Numbered from the stretch's first letter, positions 12,252-24,552 are shown. The stretch: DNA of 64,000 bases from Cyathus striatus (GCA_025738555.1 JAOVFP010000013.1:3348001-3412000); one strand, 5' to 3'. Program-made: numbers and translations. Notes: generated by a model from the sequence alone, not told the origin.

Positions 12252-14620
12252 TTACTTCCATGATGCCTTGATCAAATCAGCTGCTCGCTCAGCAACAGCG
12301 TAAATGGGAGCTTGTGTGTTAATGGCGTGTACAGCTAGTGTATGATAGTAAAAGTCTTTCGTTCCCGGTGTCCTAATACTCCTGACGAAGCAAAGTACTC
12401 ACCAATACTAATCTGTCTACGACGCGTAATCTAGACGCACCCTTCAAGCTTAGGTCAGAATTAACAACACCAGCCTTGGCGCCGAATGGTGACATGGATG
12501 CGGTGCCAACTGCGTGTGATGGAACATAGGACATCCGCCGTGTATTGAATAAATGGGTCCAACCCAGCTGTGGTAGCATTAGTACTAGATAGCGCAATGG
12601 GGGTCTAGAGCATGGTTTTTCCAGACAGAGGCGAAGAACTTGCGAGCTGACTTTCTCGGACGAAGATATCGAAATCAAAGGCAAGTGTTCCCATGTCAAT
12701 GACTGGTGTATGGAAAGGATTTGTGCTATTTATCGTGACCGAGCCGCCTAGCATATACAACTTGTCAGAGATGAGCTTCATGACGAATAAAAACACCTAC
12801 GTGACTCAGGTACTACCAATGTTACCGCCACGCCAACAGTTTTGCCTGACCTTTTATTGCCGTAGCCATTACTGCTCTGAGTGTAAGTCAAAATGGCCTA
12901 TTTGGTTCGTACACACACATCGAATGTCAACAGATATTGCGGAGTATTTATTCCTGCAGATGGATCGCTATAGTATGGTTGGTAAATATCGATGATTGCC
13001 TACACACCACAAGGGTCCACGCCTGCATCGCAGGGTCCCTTTTATATCGATGAGTTGGACGGCAGCCGCAAGCCTGTAGAGAAATGAAGGCCTGTATCAC
13101 CTAAGGTGCAGTGTTGTCATTTCCCCACTGTGCTAGCGCCTCAGCAAATAATGTCGGATCACCTAGACTATGGATTCAAAACAATAAATAAGATGTGCTA
13201 CTTAGTGAATGAAAATACAAACTTGGGGGATGAGGCATTAACGTTCCATGCGAAAGAAACCAAAACTTGATTGTGGAAATGCTTTCCGACATCAGGGAGG
13301 TGTTAATCCCAACCTGTTCAAGTTCCTTGCTGTCACCTATGCCTGAATGTAAAAGAATATTTGGAGTTTGACACCTGCAAACAAAATACCTAATCTCCTT
13401 TTGAGCAGTCAAAAAACCGCCCCCGATTTGTTAGTCATGTTTATCAATGATTTTAAGACCATAAAACTGGCTCACTTCCAGCATTCTGAGTAACTCCACT
13501 TTCCTGAATAAGTTAGACCTCTTCCAAACTCGAAGGATGTGTCACCGTGGTGTCTACCACCACATGCAAATTTTGACGGGCAGCAGGGGGTTCGTGATTA
13601 GAGGTTGCCGCACTGCTTCGCACCCATTCCATGCAGTGAAATAGTACTTGCATCCAAATTTACTGGCGTAAGATAAAATTGCTTCGACCAACGTGGAAAT
13701 AAGTACTCGCCAGTCCCCAAAGGTCGACCGTTGTTAGTATAAAAAATAAAGGAAAACGGTTCATTCAATTCATATGCAGCTTGCACTACCATGTCGTCCG
13801 TCGGCCAGGAGAAACCAGGGAGACTGATTCGAAGTATCCCGTTGAATCCATGAGTAGACGGATCAAATTGTCCACTAGTGTTGTGGCTATCGGTAGGTGT
13901 CCATTTCTCACTCTACTATATATCGGCCTGTCTTTAGATTATGCAATTCTGTGATTTAAAACTAGACAGACCTTTTCATGTAGGGAAGCATTCGGTCCCA
14001 AGACCAACTCGGATCACCAGAGACGTTGGCCCAGCGATCAACTGTCACCCCTTGAACCTCTGAGCTAAATCATACCATCTATGCACTATCTTTGACAATT
14101 CGCTCATGAGTATTATGACGGTCAGCACGCTATAAGAGGTACATCCTCCGAGTACATATGCTCTGGCATATCGCAGTGGCCACCCGTTTACTCTCGGCTG
14201 GGGAATACTCGTAGAATTCTAGTCCCACGGAATAAACCCGGATGCCTCTTCCAAAAAACGGGACTTAAAGTTCCATCAGACCTTCATTTCTGCGTATCTG
14301 TTAAGGTCGTGCAATGATATCTTCAAGGATTCTTTCATTCTTACGACGGGCCAGCTTCGATAGCCAAAACATTGAATTTAGGATTCTCTGTCAAGCGATT
14401 TGCTATCACTAGTCCCATATTTCCATCTGATCCGAAAATAACTCAGAATTGACATAAGTATGATAACTTCAAATAAGTAGCATGTTCGAATACGCAACTT
14501 ACCTCCTACAATGATGAAGTCGAAATTAGTAGTTAGTAGGTCATCCGGATCGTGGTAGAGATTTGTTGCGTAAACAGCTGAGATCAGAGGCAGAAGAGAT
14601 AAAACACCAGTGAAACACAT
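12252..14620 (-). pseudogene. GMC oxidoreductase (aryl-alcohol/glucose oxidase type), decayed
   Basis: Remnant of a secreted FAD-dependent GMC oxidoreductase. The ATG at 14620 opens a signal peptide (MCFTGVLSLLPLISAVYA), followed by the FAD-binding start FDFIIVGG (about 14500). [20 protein letters not shown] follows (about 14350-14410). Downstream homology persists but is broken. A TAA interrupts EGLMEL-VPFF. TAG replaces the Trp expected in PWDWN. The frame must shift to read IPQPRVNGWPLRYARAYVLG, where the usual PRGxxLGG is damaged. TAG sits in DGMI-LRGSRGD, and another shift precedes DRWANVSGDPSWSWDRMLPY (about 13995-14040). Later pieces are NILLHSGIGDSKELEQVGI (about 13315-13370), VTINSTNPFHTP, SMSPFGAKAGVVNSDLSLKG and NTQAPIYAVAERAADLIK, with the stop at 12252. 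Multiple nonsense codons make a pseudogene much more likely than sequence error. The 3' end faces the Clr2 gene with 190 bp between. Confidence 0.85.
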
Positions 14621-15525
14621 TCGCGTTGACGTTTTTCCACGGAAATTCTACTGTACTTATTTATGCTTGTGCCTGGTACGAGATTATTCCTTGTGTAGAC
14701 TTCAAACCTACCATTGGTTTAAGTTTTCCACAATGTATAAGCAGCGGAAGGAACGCAAAGGATGGGAGCTGTCATTAAATAAGTTGAAGGAGAACGGATT
14801 GTTCGAAAGCGCGGATTTCCACAACAAATATGGATTCAGTAGCATAAATATATATTACACGAAGCGCGTATGTTCCTTGGCTAGCTCTGTTTTGCGCTGA
14901 TTCTCCGATACGAATAGGGTAGCATAGGACGCGTGATGAAGGTTGGCGTCACCGAAATGGAGCAGGTGTAAGTGAGAGTAGAATCTTGCACACATAACGG
15001 ACCATATAAATAATATGTCGTTTGGTGACAACAGGCACACGGTCGCCTTAGTGAATAATATTTGAGCCGAGAGCGAGAGCCAGTAGGAGCCAGTCCGACC
15101 GCAGTTGAAAGCAAGCAGAAGCGCGGTGGGATCCAAGGATGCTTCGTGCTACGTGGCGAGGGCGAAGAGAAGTGATAAAATGAAGGAAGAATGAACGTGA
15201 GATTCGAGGTTTGCGATAGAGTTGGTAGTTACACTAGGACATCCAAACAACGCCACTCAAAGAGCTCCTGAGAGGAGCAATGTCGCTGCGTCTAACGAAC
15301 TCTTCCCCGCCCATCCATCCTCTCTATCTCCCCGTCTCTCTTTCATTCCAGAGGAACCGTCGTCGTCCTGTCCAAGCGACTCATCTTATACCCTCTCTTT
15401 GTCTCGCTTTCGGCCAGCGGCAGTGACTCGGCGGTTCCTCATCATCCTTGTTCTAATCTCTCCAGCCTATTTCTGCTTCAGTCATCCCCCCGCTTTCTTC
15501 TCGCCTTCTTTCTTATTCCTCCGTT
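14621..15525. other. Intergenic upstream of the GAS2-domain gene
   Basis: A 905-bp space between the pseudogene start and the next plus-strand gene. From about 15290 the plus strand becomes pyrimidine-rich (many CTCTCT and TCTCC runs) right up to the ATG at 15526, typical of a fungal 5' leader or promoter. No coding sequence or RNA gene was recognised. Confidence 0.5.
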
Positions 15526-18423
15526 ATGTCCTCCCTCAGCGCATCCTCCTCTCTCTCAAATCTCCAATCAGAATCCCATTCAAGTTATGTTACAGTCCCT
15601 CCATCACCGGCGTCTCAGGCCTCCAGTCTCGATGCCTCTTCCAATCAATCTCTCCAAGACGCAGATGAAGGTCTGAGCTGCTCTATTGCATTTCCTCCCT
15701 TGAAGCTGCTTTGTATTCATACAATTTGTGCCAGAGAACATCACAATAACTACCAACCGCTCTTTGTCAAGCAAGCATGGAAAGGAGAAAAGCCAAGAGT
15801 ATGTCTCATCTGCTGTGTATATCAGCAATGTCCTTTTGCTGACGAGACCTTCAGAGACTTGCGTTTACTAGCCATCTCAACGCACATGACGGAGATAGCA
15901 TACGCCATCTCAGATATCCAAACTCGAATATTTGGTGCGAAAGACGCGTTGAGTTACATCCGTCTTCAATCTCATCGTAATATGCGCTGCAGAGATTCAA
16001 GAACTCCGTCATAAATCACAGTCAACCTCAGATACCACTAATACAACAAGTGTTATTGACCAATCACTTATGAATCTCGATGAACGTCTGGATGCGGTAG
16101 GAAAGGGCTTGAAGACTGTTAATGAAACCATAGATCCCCTCCTTCAGGTGTCCGGGACACCGACGGTTTCAGAGTCAGAGGAAACAAATCAGACTGCTGC
16201 AATCCTACGGAAACATGCTGCCTTGCTGGCGGAATGGGAATCAGTACAGGACGAGAGCGATGTTCTTAGGGAAGAGCTGAAGGAAGATAAATGGCTTACG
16301 GTGTTCCGGACAGTAACAGATCAAGCAGACGGGATGATGTCGAGCTTAGAGAAGGCTGTCAATAGGTGCCAGGTGCGTTGTTTCCAAACTCCATGGCTTC
16401 CTTAGTGTTCATCGGATATTAGGATTTTATCTGGCAAGTACATAAAAAAGGCACGGATAATACCAAGTCCCCGCGGATTGATAGACAACCTGTTTCCTTT
16501 GAGGCGTTCACAGCAATTCTAGAGTCATACGAGGCGAAAAAAAAGTGAGTATTCATAAACTTCATATTTCTTCTACGATCTAACTTCACTTCAGACACTA
16601 CATGCCTGCCACGTCCAAAGTCCTATCAATAATAGATAAAGGTGTTCGGGATCGTGTGACGAAGAACGGAGAGACTTTACGACGCCATGCTGAATCAGCC
16701 CAAAGGTGGCGAAATCTACGGGAACGGATCACAAGAACGGATACAGAAATGGATAATGTACGCAAGATTCTTTTGAATGACTGCGTATCTGAGACTGGTT
16801 CGAGCACGTCTGGGACTGTGTCAAGCAGAAATGGATATCTGATGACTCCTCAGAGTGCATCGTCGAAGATGTCCAGAACGCAAAGCAACAGTAGCTCTTT
16901 ATCAGGCTCAATATCTCCGTTTAAGAAGCTGGCACAGAAAATAACAGGATCGCGATCTGCATCGAATACTCCTCATGCGACGACGAAATTAAAACTTACT
17001 CGAGCACCTGGGTCAGAACCGGCACCTGGAAAACAAACACTTCGTCGCCAACGGTCCGCTCTCTTTGGCTCTCTACGGGGCAGCGAACCACCTACACCTA
17101 CAACTCCTGAACGGCCTAGTCATAAGTACAGTCAGAGCTACACTCCCGATTCATCTCCTCATGCCACCAGAGTTGACACTAGCCTTAGCGGCAGTTTGAA
17201 AACTAGGCCTCTTGTTGGCAAGCAAAAATGGAATAGCTCTACGAAAGTCGAATCAGAGGATAAGACGCAAACTATTAGAGGGACGCCCCCGCGGCGTCCA
17301 CCTTCAGCTACAGGATCTTACCGACGCTTCGATGACATGCCTCCGGTCCCACCACTGGCGTCATCTAACCTACGAAGTGTTTCGCGAGCTTCTATGGCAT
17401 CGTCTCGACCTTGGTCACCTGTGACATCTTCTATTTCCACTTCTCAATCCTCGTACCATCTTCCAATCCCGAACTTTCGGCCGCCTTCTCGCTCTCAAAC
17501 TCCTGCTCGTGCTGTTACACCTGGCCTAGGTGCTACTCCGCGGCCTCGTCCAAAGACACCTAGCTACATCCCCGTACCTGCGAAGGCATGGCGTTCATTT
17601 TCAGGTTCCCCCTCTGATGCAAGTCTTGACGACGAAGATTTATCCCTTCTCCAGCGGGCTATATCACCGACGTTCTCGACCATGAGCTCGGTATCTGCTG
17701 CCCTTGGTCATCCTCCTCGCCCGCCCAGCAGATCTATGATACCTGTACCTGCTGTCCAGTTATCTTCTCCGTCTCGGCCATCTTCCTCTATGTCTAATCG
17801 TATGCGTTCTGAAAGTCCGGGTATTAATATGTTCCGAAGCTCAGCCATGCGCGCTCAAACGCCTGAATCGGCATTAAGGGCACGTGTACAGCAAGTTCCA
17901 TTTTTTAACGGTACTCGTTCAGCGCCTCGGCCGTCTCTCAACAAGCTCCCTCCATCCAGTTACAAAGATGGTTCGCTTAGTCGTGCACCATCCCGACCCA
18001 GCTCCAGAACGGGAGCGCATACCCCCGGTGCGGAACAACTCCCGCTGTATGAATATATCGTCGGTAACCCTATGGATCCTCTGGACGTTGAAGTCGGAAA
18101 CATCGTTAATTCACTTTCTCATGGGCTACTAATAGAACGTGTGGATCCACCATTAAAGAAGGCCCCTAAAGATAACGAAGAACTTAAAGCCCAGTATTCC
18201 TTTTCTAACTCCCTGAGCAGAAAAGTTGTCACCTGTAAGCTGACGACTCTTACTCGCTCCGGAAAGATGGGAAGTGGCGTGACAACAAAGAAAGTTATGT
18301 GTCGCGTCGGAGGAGGTGCGTATGTTGTATACATTCCGTTGAACTAATCACTTACGCCTGATGGACAATCCAGGTTGGCAAGATCTAAGCCATTATATCT
18401 TGAATCGTCAGGCGGGTATGTAA
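15526..18423 (+). CDS. Microtubule-associated protein with C-terminal GAS2-like (GAR) domain, KAR9-like N-terminal half
   Basis: Exon 1 (MSSLSASSSLSNLQSE) ends at SLQDADE. The next exon gives DLRLLAISTHMTEIAYAISD and the following one begins EIQELRHKSQ. The N-terminal half is helical and coiled-coil-like (LDERLDAVGKGLKTVNETID; KHAALLAEWESVQDESDVLR) and resembles the fungal cortical/microtubule adaptor Kar9. That resemblance is my inference from pattern, not an alignment. A long Ser/Pro/Arg-rich basic region follows (about 16800-18020). The C terminus has PLYEYIVGNPMDPLDVEVGN, ARKVVTCKLTT-type sequence (SRKVVTCKLTTLTRSG) and KKVMCRVGGG. A 57-nt intron is followed by WQDLSHYILNRQAGM and stop TAA at 18421-18423. 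CRVGGGW is the core of the GAS2 microtubule-binding fold. Expected role: linking microtubules to the cortex or actin during nuclear positioning. Confidence 0.85.
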
Positions 18424-19241
18424 GCCACATTTATATGTGTATCGTTTTATGCTTGCATTATGGAGGATGGAACGGTACGCCAAAGCGCACATTCTCAGCT
18501 TGTCATACATACATACATCACTCGCTTGTATTTGCAACCATGTTCGTTCATTATCTTGCTTTCGATATGTTCCAATACGCTACATTTAAACTTGTTATTT
18601 AACGATTGCATCAGTCATTCTGAAGTACTTGCTTAGTAGTTACTGATAAATGATTTGAAGCGGAGTTGAAATTACATAATCACATGATATGTACCAAATT
18701 TACGGAGAGCCTTTGGTGCGAGGTGGTAGACAACTTCACTTACAAGCTCAAGTTTGCTCAAGTGCACTCCAGATGGAAGTGCCGTTTGCCTCCGTTCTAT
18801 TCCTGGGATGCCCAAGTATGTAGAGCACGCGCATTACACTGCATTCTGAATCTTATGACTCCATCGATCTTCGGTCTTGCAATAAGATTCTTCGTCTCTC
18901 TTCGCTTGACGGCCGGGGATGACCTTATCACTGCCATGAAGCTGTCTTTCCTCAGTAATGTTCTGTCTGTGCTGTTACTCTGGACAATTAATCAAGCGCT
19001 ACGTCCTCACTGCGATCGCCTTAAGGCGACCATACTATGCAAGAAATGGCACGTGTATGGTGACGATGCTTCACCTTTGCTTAGGTGGAGCCTGCGCCGT
19101 TGCACATCCTCTGGCTGGCATGTTTCCGCAGTACTACTTATACATGAGCTCTTCGCTGTTGTTCGCTCCTAATCTGCATCTCACCCACCTTCCAAGGCTA
19201 CTATTATCGCAGCAGTAGCCACGGCTGTACTCTATCAGACT
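18424..19241. other. Intergenic between GAS2-domain gene and Pro/His-rich gene
   Basis: This 818-bp space carries a plus-strand open frame (18666-19172) whose translation has mixed composition and no recognised family; I do not call it a gene. It should contain the terminator of the upstream gene and the promoter of the downstream one. Confidence 0.45.
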
Positions 19242-21139
19242 ATGGCTGACTATACGAACGATTTTCGGCAGTCTATTCGGGAACCATCTCTTGCATATCC
19301 ACCAACTCCCAGTGTCATTCGTCGGTCTGAATCTGGTGTTGGAAGCACACGATCTTGGGCCTATTCTCAAAACCCAACTAATGGTGACCCAAGTGTAATC
19401 ACCTCTCCCATGCGTGCCCCACGCCCTCTGCCTGATCCTTATCGGTATTCACAAGCACACCAGACGCTGAGCGTTGTAAATGCTGATCCTCCCGAGGAAG
19501 ATGAAGAAGAGGAATACATGAACATCGATCCTGGTCCCCAGCAACCTGGGACGCAATACGGCGAATATGGATATGGATATGGTGCAGGAAGCTATGAAGG
19601 AGGACGCCCTATGTCTGTTAGAGAACCCCGAATACAGCTTGATACCGAGAACAAATCAAGTTTTGTAGGAGGTTTTGTAAAGGGACTCAAACGACTTCCA
19701 AAGTCGATCTTTAGCTATGGGAAGAAGAGTAGACAAGGAACCTTTGGAACGGATGTCACAGCAGCCACCGGTGCAACTACAACTACACTCCCTATGTATG
19801 CTTCAAATCCTTCAACACCAAATCCAGGTCCTTCGGCTAGTCATTACACCGGGGGAACAAATATAGGTTCGATTCTAAATCGGCCCGTTCCAAGCAGTTT
19901 GCAACCAGGACCAGAGAGTCGTCATAGGCGTATTCCTACCTTTTCTCCCCCTTCACAGGTTCCAGAGCAAGACGAAGGTTCTCAAAGTTATGAATATTCT
20001 TCTCCCCCTCCCCAATTTACGGAACATCCTACCAATTCTCCGCCGGATCAAGGTGGAGCGAGAGCGACGGTAATGGTATATCAAAATACTCTTGCATCGG
20101 AGCCTGCTCCTACCCCTGGTGATGTTTCAACACACATGTCAAATAATCGCTTGTCGCGAATAACCACCAGTATTTCAGTACCACACGCACAATCCACAAC
20201 GCAGGCTCAACATGAACCTCCACAGGTGCAGACGACTCCACAACCTGTATCCGCACATCCGCTTCCGGCTGGTGATTACGTCAAAATGGGTGCCTTATCT
20301 CCCGGACGAACAGCACGAACTACATTAACAACTTGGACATCTGATGAGCCTTCTTTCTCCTCCGAGCTAGGCTCGGTACAAAGATTCTTCTACGTGTTAT
20401 ATCATCTTCCTTGGGCATCAGCCAAACGCGTCACCGTTGATTATCGGCCTGGAGTCGGTGCTGGTGGAGATGGCGGGGGGAGAGGTGTCGTAAAAAAAAT
20501 GCTATCTCCTGGTATCGGCCCCCCGCTTCTACACATCCCGATATTGATCTCACTCGAGAAGATGCTGGTCCAGACTCAAGACCTAACAGCGGGAGTAATT
20601 CGACTGCTTTACTATCGCCTATCACTGGACGGACGAGGATACGGCGCTCAGCTACGCAGCATCGTCGTTCTAATCATCATCACCACCACCACCACCATAC
20701 GACTACCCATCATCACCGCCGGCATCGACGACGAGGTACTATATCCACAACGAACAGTGGTCCTCCAGAAATCCTGCAGAGAGCTTCAAGTCCGTTGGTT
20801 CCTCCTGTATACCCATTCCAATATCCACCATACCCCTTCTTTCCTGCATATCCTCCTCGAGCACATTCTCCTCAAGGAGGCCATTCTGGCAGTAGAACCG
20901 CAATGTACGCTAATGGTGGGTATACACCGTATCAACCAATGGCTGCACCCGGTGCCCCCGTTGTTCTTTTACAATCTCCTCAAGGAAGCCCTGGAAACGG
21001 GGGCCAAAGACAACAAGGCCAAGTATTGGCACCTGTCTTTATGCAAGTTGTGCCTGGTGCATTTATGCAAGAGGGCGGAGTAGGAGGTCATTCTAGGTCA
21101 GTATCGCCAGCGCCAGCGCCTGCTGCTCCTGCCACATAA
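19242..21139 (+). CDS. Unknown Pro/His-rich protein, expressed through a -1 frame change
   Basis: No known function recognised. The ATG at 19242 starts MADYTNDFRQSIREPSLAYP, apparently without introns. Visible parts are an acidic block (PPEEDEEEEYMNIDPGPQ), Tyr/Gly repeats (YGEYGYGYGAGSYEGG, about 19560-19600) and a basic segment (VGGFVKGLKRLPKSIFSYGK). A long Pro/Ser/Thr-rich stretch leads to a short ordered-looking motif, FFYVLYHLPWASAKRVTVDY (about 20385-20445). After this the meaningful frame moves by -1, most simply at the A8 run 20492-20499. It continues as NAISWYRPPASTHPDIDLTR, then a run of nine His followed by TTTHHHRRHRRR (about 20670-20735). A Pro/Tyr-rich tail (VYPFQYPPYPFFPAYPP) ends with a stop at 21137-21139. 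Without the shift the frame stays open to 21083 but its composition becomes unlike the rest. Low-complexity content suggests a mainly disordered protein. Confidence 0.7.
20492..20498 (+). other. Candidate -1 slippery heptamer A_AAA_AAA
   Basis: The run of eight A (20492-20499) is read in the upstream frame as GTA AAA AAA ATG. The heptamer A AAA AAA therefore sits in exactly the register needed for -1 slippage. A -1 shift gives AAT GCT ATC, which opens the His-rich and Pro-rich tail. The same picture would arise from one missing A in the assembly. Confidence 0.45.
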
Positions 21140-21945
21140 AGTTCCGCGCCCGGTTCCGCATTTTCACGAAAACTCGAAGTGTGTGGCCCACGGACCACAG
21201 TTGGGCCACAGCTGCATTCTCGCAATGTTTATAGCGAAACCAGGAAGATATTTACAACTTGGTATCCTTGGAGCCTGTTTGGACAGTGCACTTTCAGCCT
21301 CTATACTTAGATCATTATTTATTATATTATCTTACTATGATTGTGATATTATTCACTGTTTCTTTATGGCGTATCTAGGTAGAACGGTAAGTCAACATAC
21401 ATGCTTGTTTATAATTATTCTCCTTCATTTGGGCGGTGGTGCGTAACCTTGCATAACCCATCAGGCGTTCTATAATGCAGTGTACACGTTCATGTATTGA
21501 TGGAATATCGATGATGCACATGATTTCCATTGATCTCTAGCAGTGCTGAGACCGCAACTAGCAACCGAAGATGGGAGAGTCGAAGGTCGATAAGAGAAAA
21601 CTCTGAGCAGGGAAGCTGTCATGGGATGAAACTCGGGACTAAAATCATGATCGTAATGAATGTTGAGATGAACAGAATGCAGTAGATTAAGAAAACAAGA
21701 AAACCTAGAAGATGCCTAGATCAGCACAATAGTGATCACAGTCGCCTTCGGGACGGCTGGAGACCCGTCGTCGGCAGGGTCCACAAAGGTCCTGCCCATG
21801 CAGTGTAGATACCCCTCTTTTTATCCATTAATTCGATCCCTTCACGCGGACAAGGCGTGTGGATTTAGTTTGAGGAACATCTGGAGCACAATATAAATGA
21901 AGCAAGAAAGTGCCCTTTTGAGCCTTCAGTCAATGACTCGTCAAC
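21140..21945. other. Intergenic upstream of TRAPPC12
   Basis: An 806-bp space with no recognised gene, RNA or repeat. The stretch before 21946 should carry the promoter and leader of the TRAPPC12 gene. Confidence 0.45.
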
Positions 21946-24414
21946 ATGCCCTTCCTTAAACTTTCGCCATCGACCCCCAAGCGCAGGCACAGCGAGGGGG
22001 AAGCACCAACCACAACTCAGCCTTCACCACCTTCGACGCCGTCCAAAGGGTCGGCAAAAACGTCGAAGAGCGGTGTAGCAACCTCGCCAGCGTCGATGAA
22101 GCTTCTGCCAGGAAAACTTGGTAGAAAGGTGTCGCGCCAATTTCGGCGCATAAGCAATCCATTCCATGCACACGTGACTCTTCCTAAGCATCGAGAACTC
22201 GAACTCGGCCACGCAGACTCTCCTCTCGCCCACCCTCATTCTCCCATCTTCCCCGACGTCGTCCGCGACATCCTCCCTCCTCCTCTCACATCTCCCGCGG
22301 ACAACCGCTCAGGAAACAGCGAAGATACATTCGCCGCGACCTCAAGTTCGCTGCAGGGAAGTACATCTCAGAGCTTGATCTTGGCCTCGTCCAGGATCCC
22401 TCTTCCGATTGTTCTTCCAGTCTCCATTCCTCTGTCGGCCACTCTGCTCCCTCTGTTGTATCTAGTACAGAGATGTCTCTAGATTCGCATCTGCAGGATG
22501 TTTCCCCTGCCGAAGAATCCCAGCCATTATCTGTTGTTACAGAGACGCCAGAGCAAGAGGTGCCGGCCACCTCTTCTTCATCAGAAGGATCGGGTTCATC
22601 TGAACAACAAGCTCGAGATACACTTCCTAAGGTGTATACTGAGCCAGAGGTTCCCGATCCTTTTTTGATGGATGAAGAAGGAGACGTTCTTTCTGACAAT
22701 GAGCGAGAAGACTCCCTTCCTGCCGTGTCAGAATCTCAACGAACGCTTTCACCTGCTCACGAGATCTCATTGACTGCTCCTACGTCGCCTCCTCCCAACA
22801 CCAATCCCCTGCCATCCCCACTCCTTCCGGCCAACCTTAATAAAGATGTACCTCCACCCCCATCCACGTCATCAGAGAGCGACGAAGAGGCTCCCGATTT
22901 GTATCTTCCAGGACTTGTAATTCCAACTATGTTTTTGCCCATCCCGAATGTGCGCCGCTCTTTCTCGAATCAACTAACGTGGTGGTTATCCAGAAATTTG
23001 ATGTACAATACTTGTATTAGACCGACCCATTGACTACGCTGTTAACGAAATATATTTATCCGCCTGAAAGAAGGCCTGTACGAGATGTTACCGGAGACTG
23101 GCAACGCACCGATTTTCATACTTTAGTTGTGAGTTAGGTGTCATCAGGAGAACATCCACCTTTGAGCTTCTCCCATTTAGATGACCAACAGTTGGCGAGC
23201 CTTGGCTCGAATGGCCCGCGACCGTCTTGTGACTACGGACCCAGCAGATTTAAATACTATCTTAGGTGTAAGATTCATCACCCCATTTGGATAGTGAGAA
23301 TGGACATTTACACTCGTGTCCGCAGCTCTGGCATTTGCGTTTATCATGCTTAGCTCGTCTGCGATTATTCAATCAGACATCTGCGGAATGCACGAACCTG
23401 TTCGTAGTTCTGAATGCAATTGAACCAGCTGAGGCTCGGAACTGGGTGTTTGAACGTGTTCTTCCCTTCGAACTAGAAGTTATGAACGCTCGTCTGAAGT
23501 ACTGGGCTGGCGACCACATGGGGTACCTTGATGCGCTCAGTGCTCTCCTCAGGAAATGTAGGACTAAGAGCAAACAGGCAAAAGGCGATGAAGAAGTTGT
23601 ATCCATGTGGAAGGAACGAGGAGCTAGGATATCCCTGATTATTGCTTCTCAGATGGTTGAGATGAAGGTTATTAATACTATTATGTTTACCCAGTTAAGA
23701 ATGAAACCCTGACATTTGCTTTCCAGGAATTTACGGCTTCAGCCAGGCTACTCGAACAACTCTGTGATTCTAGGGAGGATGGAACAACTAGCTCCCCTCT
23801 TCGTTCAGCAATTGCTAGAATTTATCTTCAAGGAGGAAATGTCGAGATGGCAGCTAAGCATTTTGCGGTTGTCGAAACAGATCCTACAGCTGACATTGGC
23901 CAGAAGCAAATGAATACAGCACTTCTAGCTTCTGCTCAAGGGGAATGGGAAAAAGCTACAAAGACTTTGCGGGAGTTAATAGAAAGGGACTCCAGGAACT
24001 TTGCAGTATGCTATGTCTTAACTGTTCTTTATGATTGATAACTTAAACACACACTTATCAGGCAGTCAATAATCTATCGGTTTCATTGCTGTGTCAAGGA
24101 AAATTGAAAGAGGTCGGTATATGAAACAGCGTAAAGAGTATTCTTTGCTAACCAAGACTTTAGGGCATAGCAGTTCTTGAAAGAGCTCTCCAGGCATCAC
24201 CTTCCAGTGTTGTAGTGGCAGAACCATTCTTGTTTAATCTGTGTATGCTTTCTGTTCTATCGCTAGTGCAACCACTCAAGTTTTGTTTTTAGCGACCCTT
24301 TATGAGCTCAGAGCTACAGCGGGAATTGATAGAAAGCGCGAGTTACTCATCGAGGTCGCAAAATGGAGTGGTGATGGTCTCAGAACTGCATGCTTGAAGA
24401 TGCCGACAAACTAA
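21946..24414 (+). CDS. TRAPPC12: TRAPP complex subunit 12-like TPR protein
   Basis: Subunit of the TRAPPIII tethering complex, acting in ER-to-Golgi traffic and autophagy. A long disordered N-terminal half (from MPFLKLSPSTPKRRHSEGEA) ends with LPGLVIPTMFLPIPN (about 22905-22945). The conserved part follows: TDPLTTLLTKYIYPPERRP, then NSWRALARMARDRLV. The signature LRLSCLARLRLFNQTSAECT lies near 23340-23400, then RNWVFERVLPFELEVMNARL and ARLLEQLCDSRED. TPR repeats follow (ARIYLQGGNVEMAAKHFAVV; NTALLASAQGEWEKATKTLR; NNLSVSLLCQGKLKEGIAVL), with the stop at 24412-24414. Several short introns fit GT-AG. Near 22377 the frame moves by -1 in a region without a credible intron; an extra G there reads SLDLGLVQDPSSD. 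It converges on ERG4 with 138 bp between stops. Confidence 0.92.
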
Positions 24415-24552
24415 TTTGCACGGTTTATTCCTAACACCTTGTACGATATGGATCTATCTATCTATCCGCTACTGTATTCATTTCCGCATGAATCAAGTTT
24501 CCATTACCCAATAATTTAAAACGACCGACTTTAGCTGATTTTCACAACCACA

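Noticed and set aside
18666..19172. A 168-codon plus-strand open frame between two genes
   Set aside because: No recognised family, no consistent domain pattern and no supporting splice signals linking it to either neighbour.
20661..20740. CAT/CAC-rich run considered as a DNA repeat element or telomere-like repeat
   Set aside because: It is explained by a His-rich coding tract in the -1 frame of the Pro/His-rich protein.
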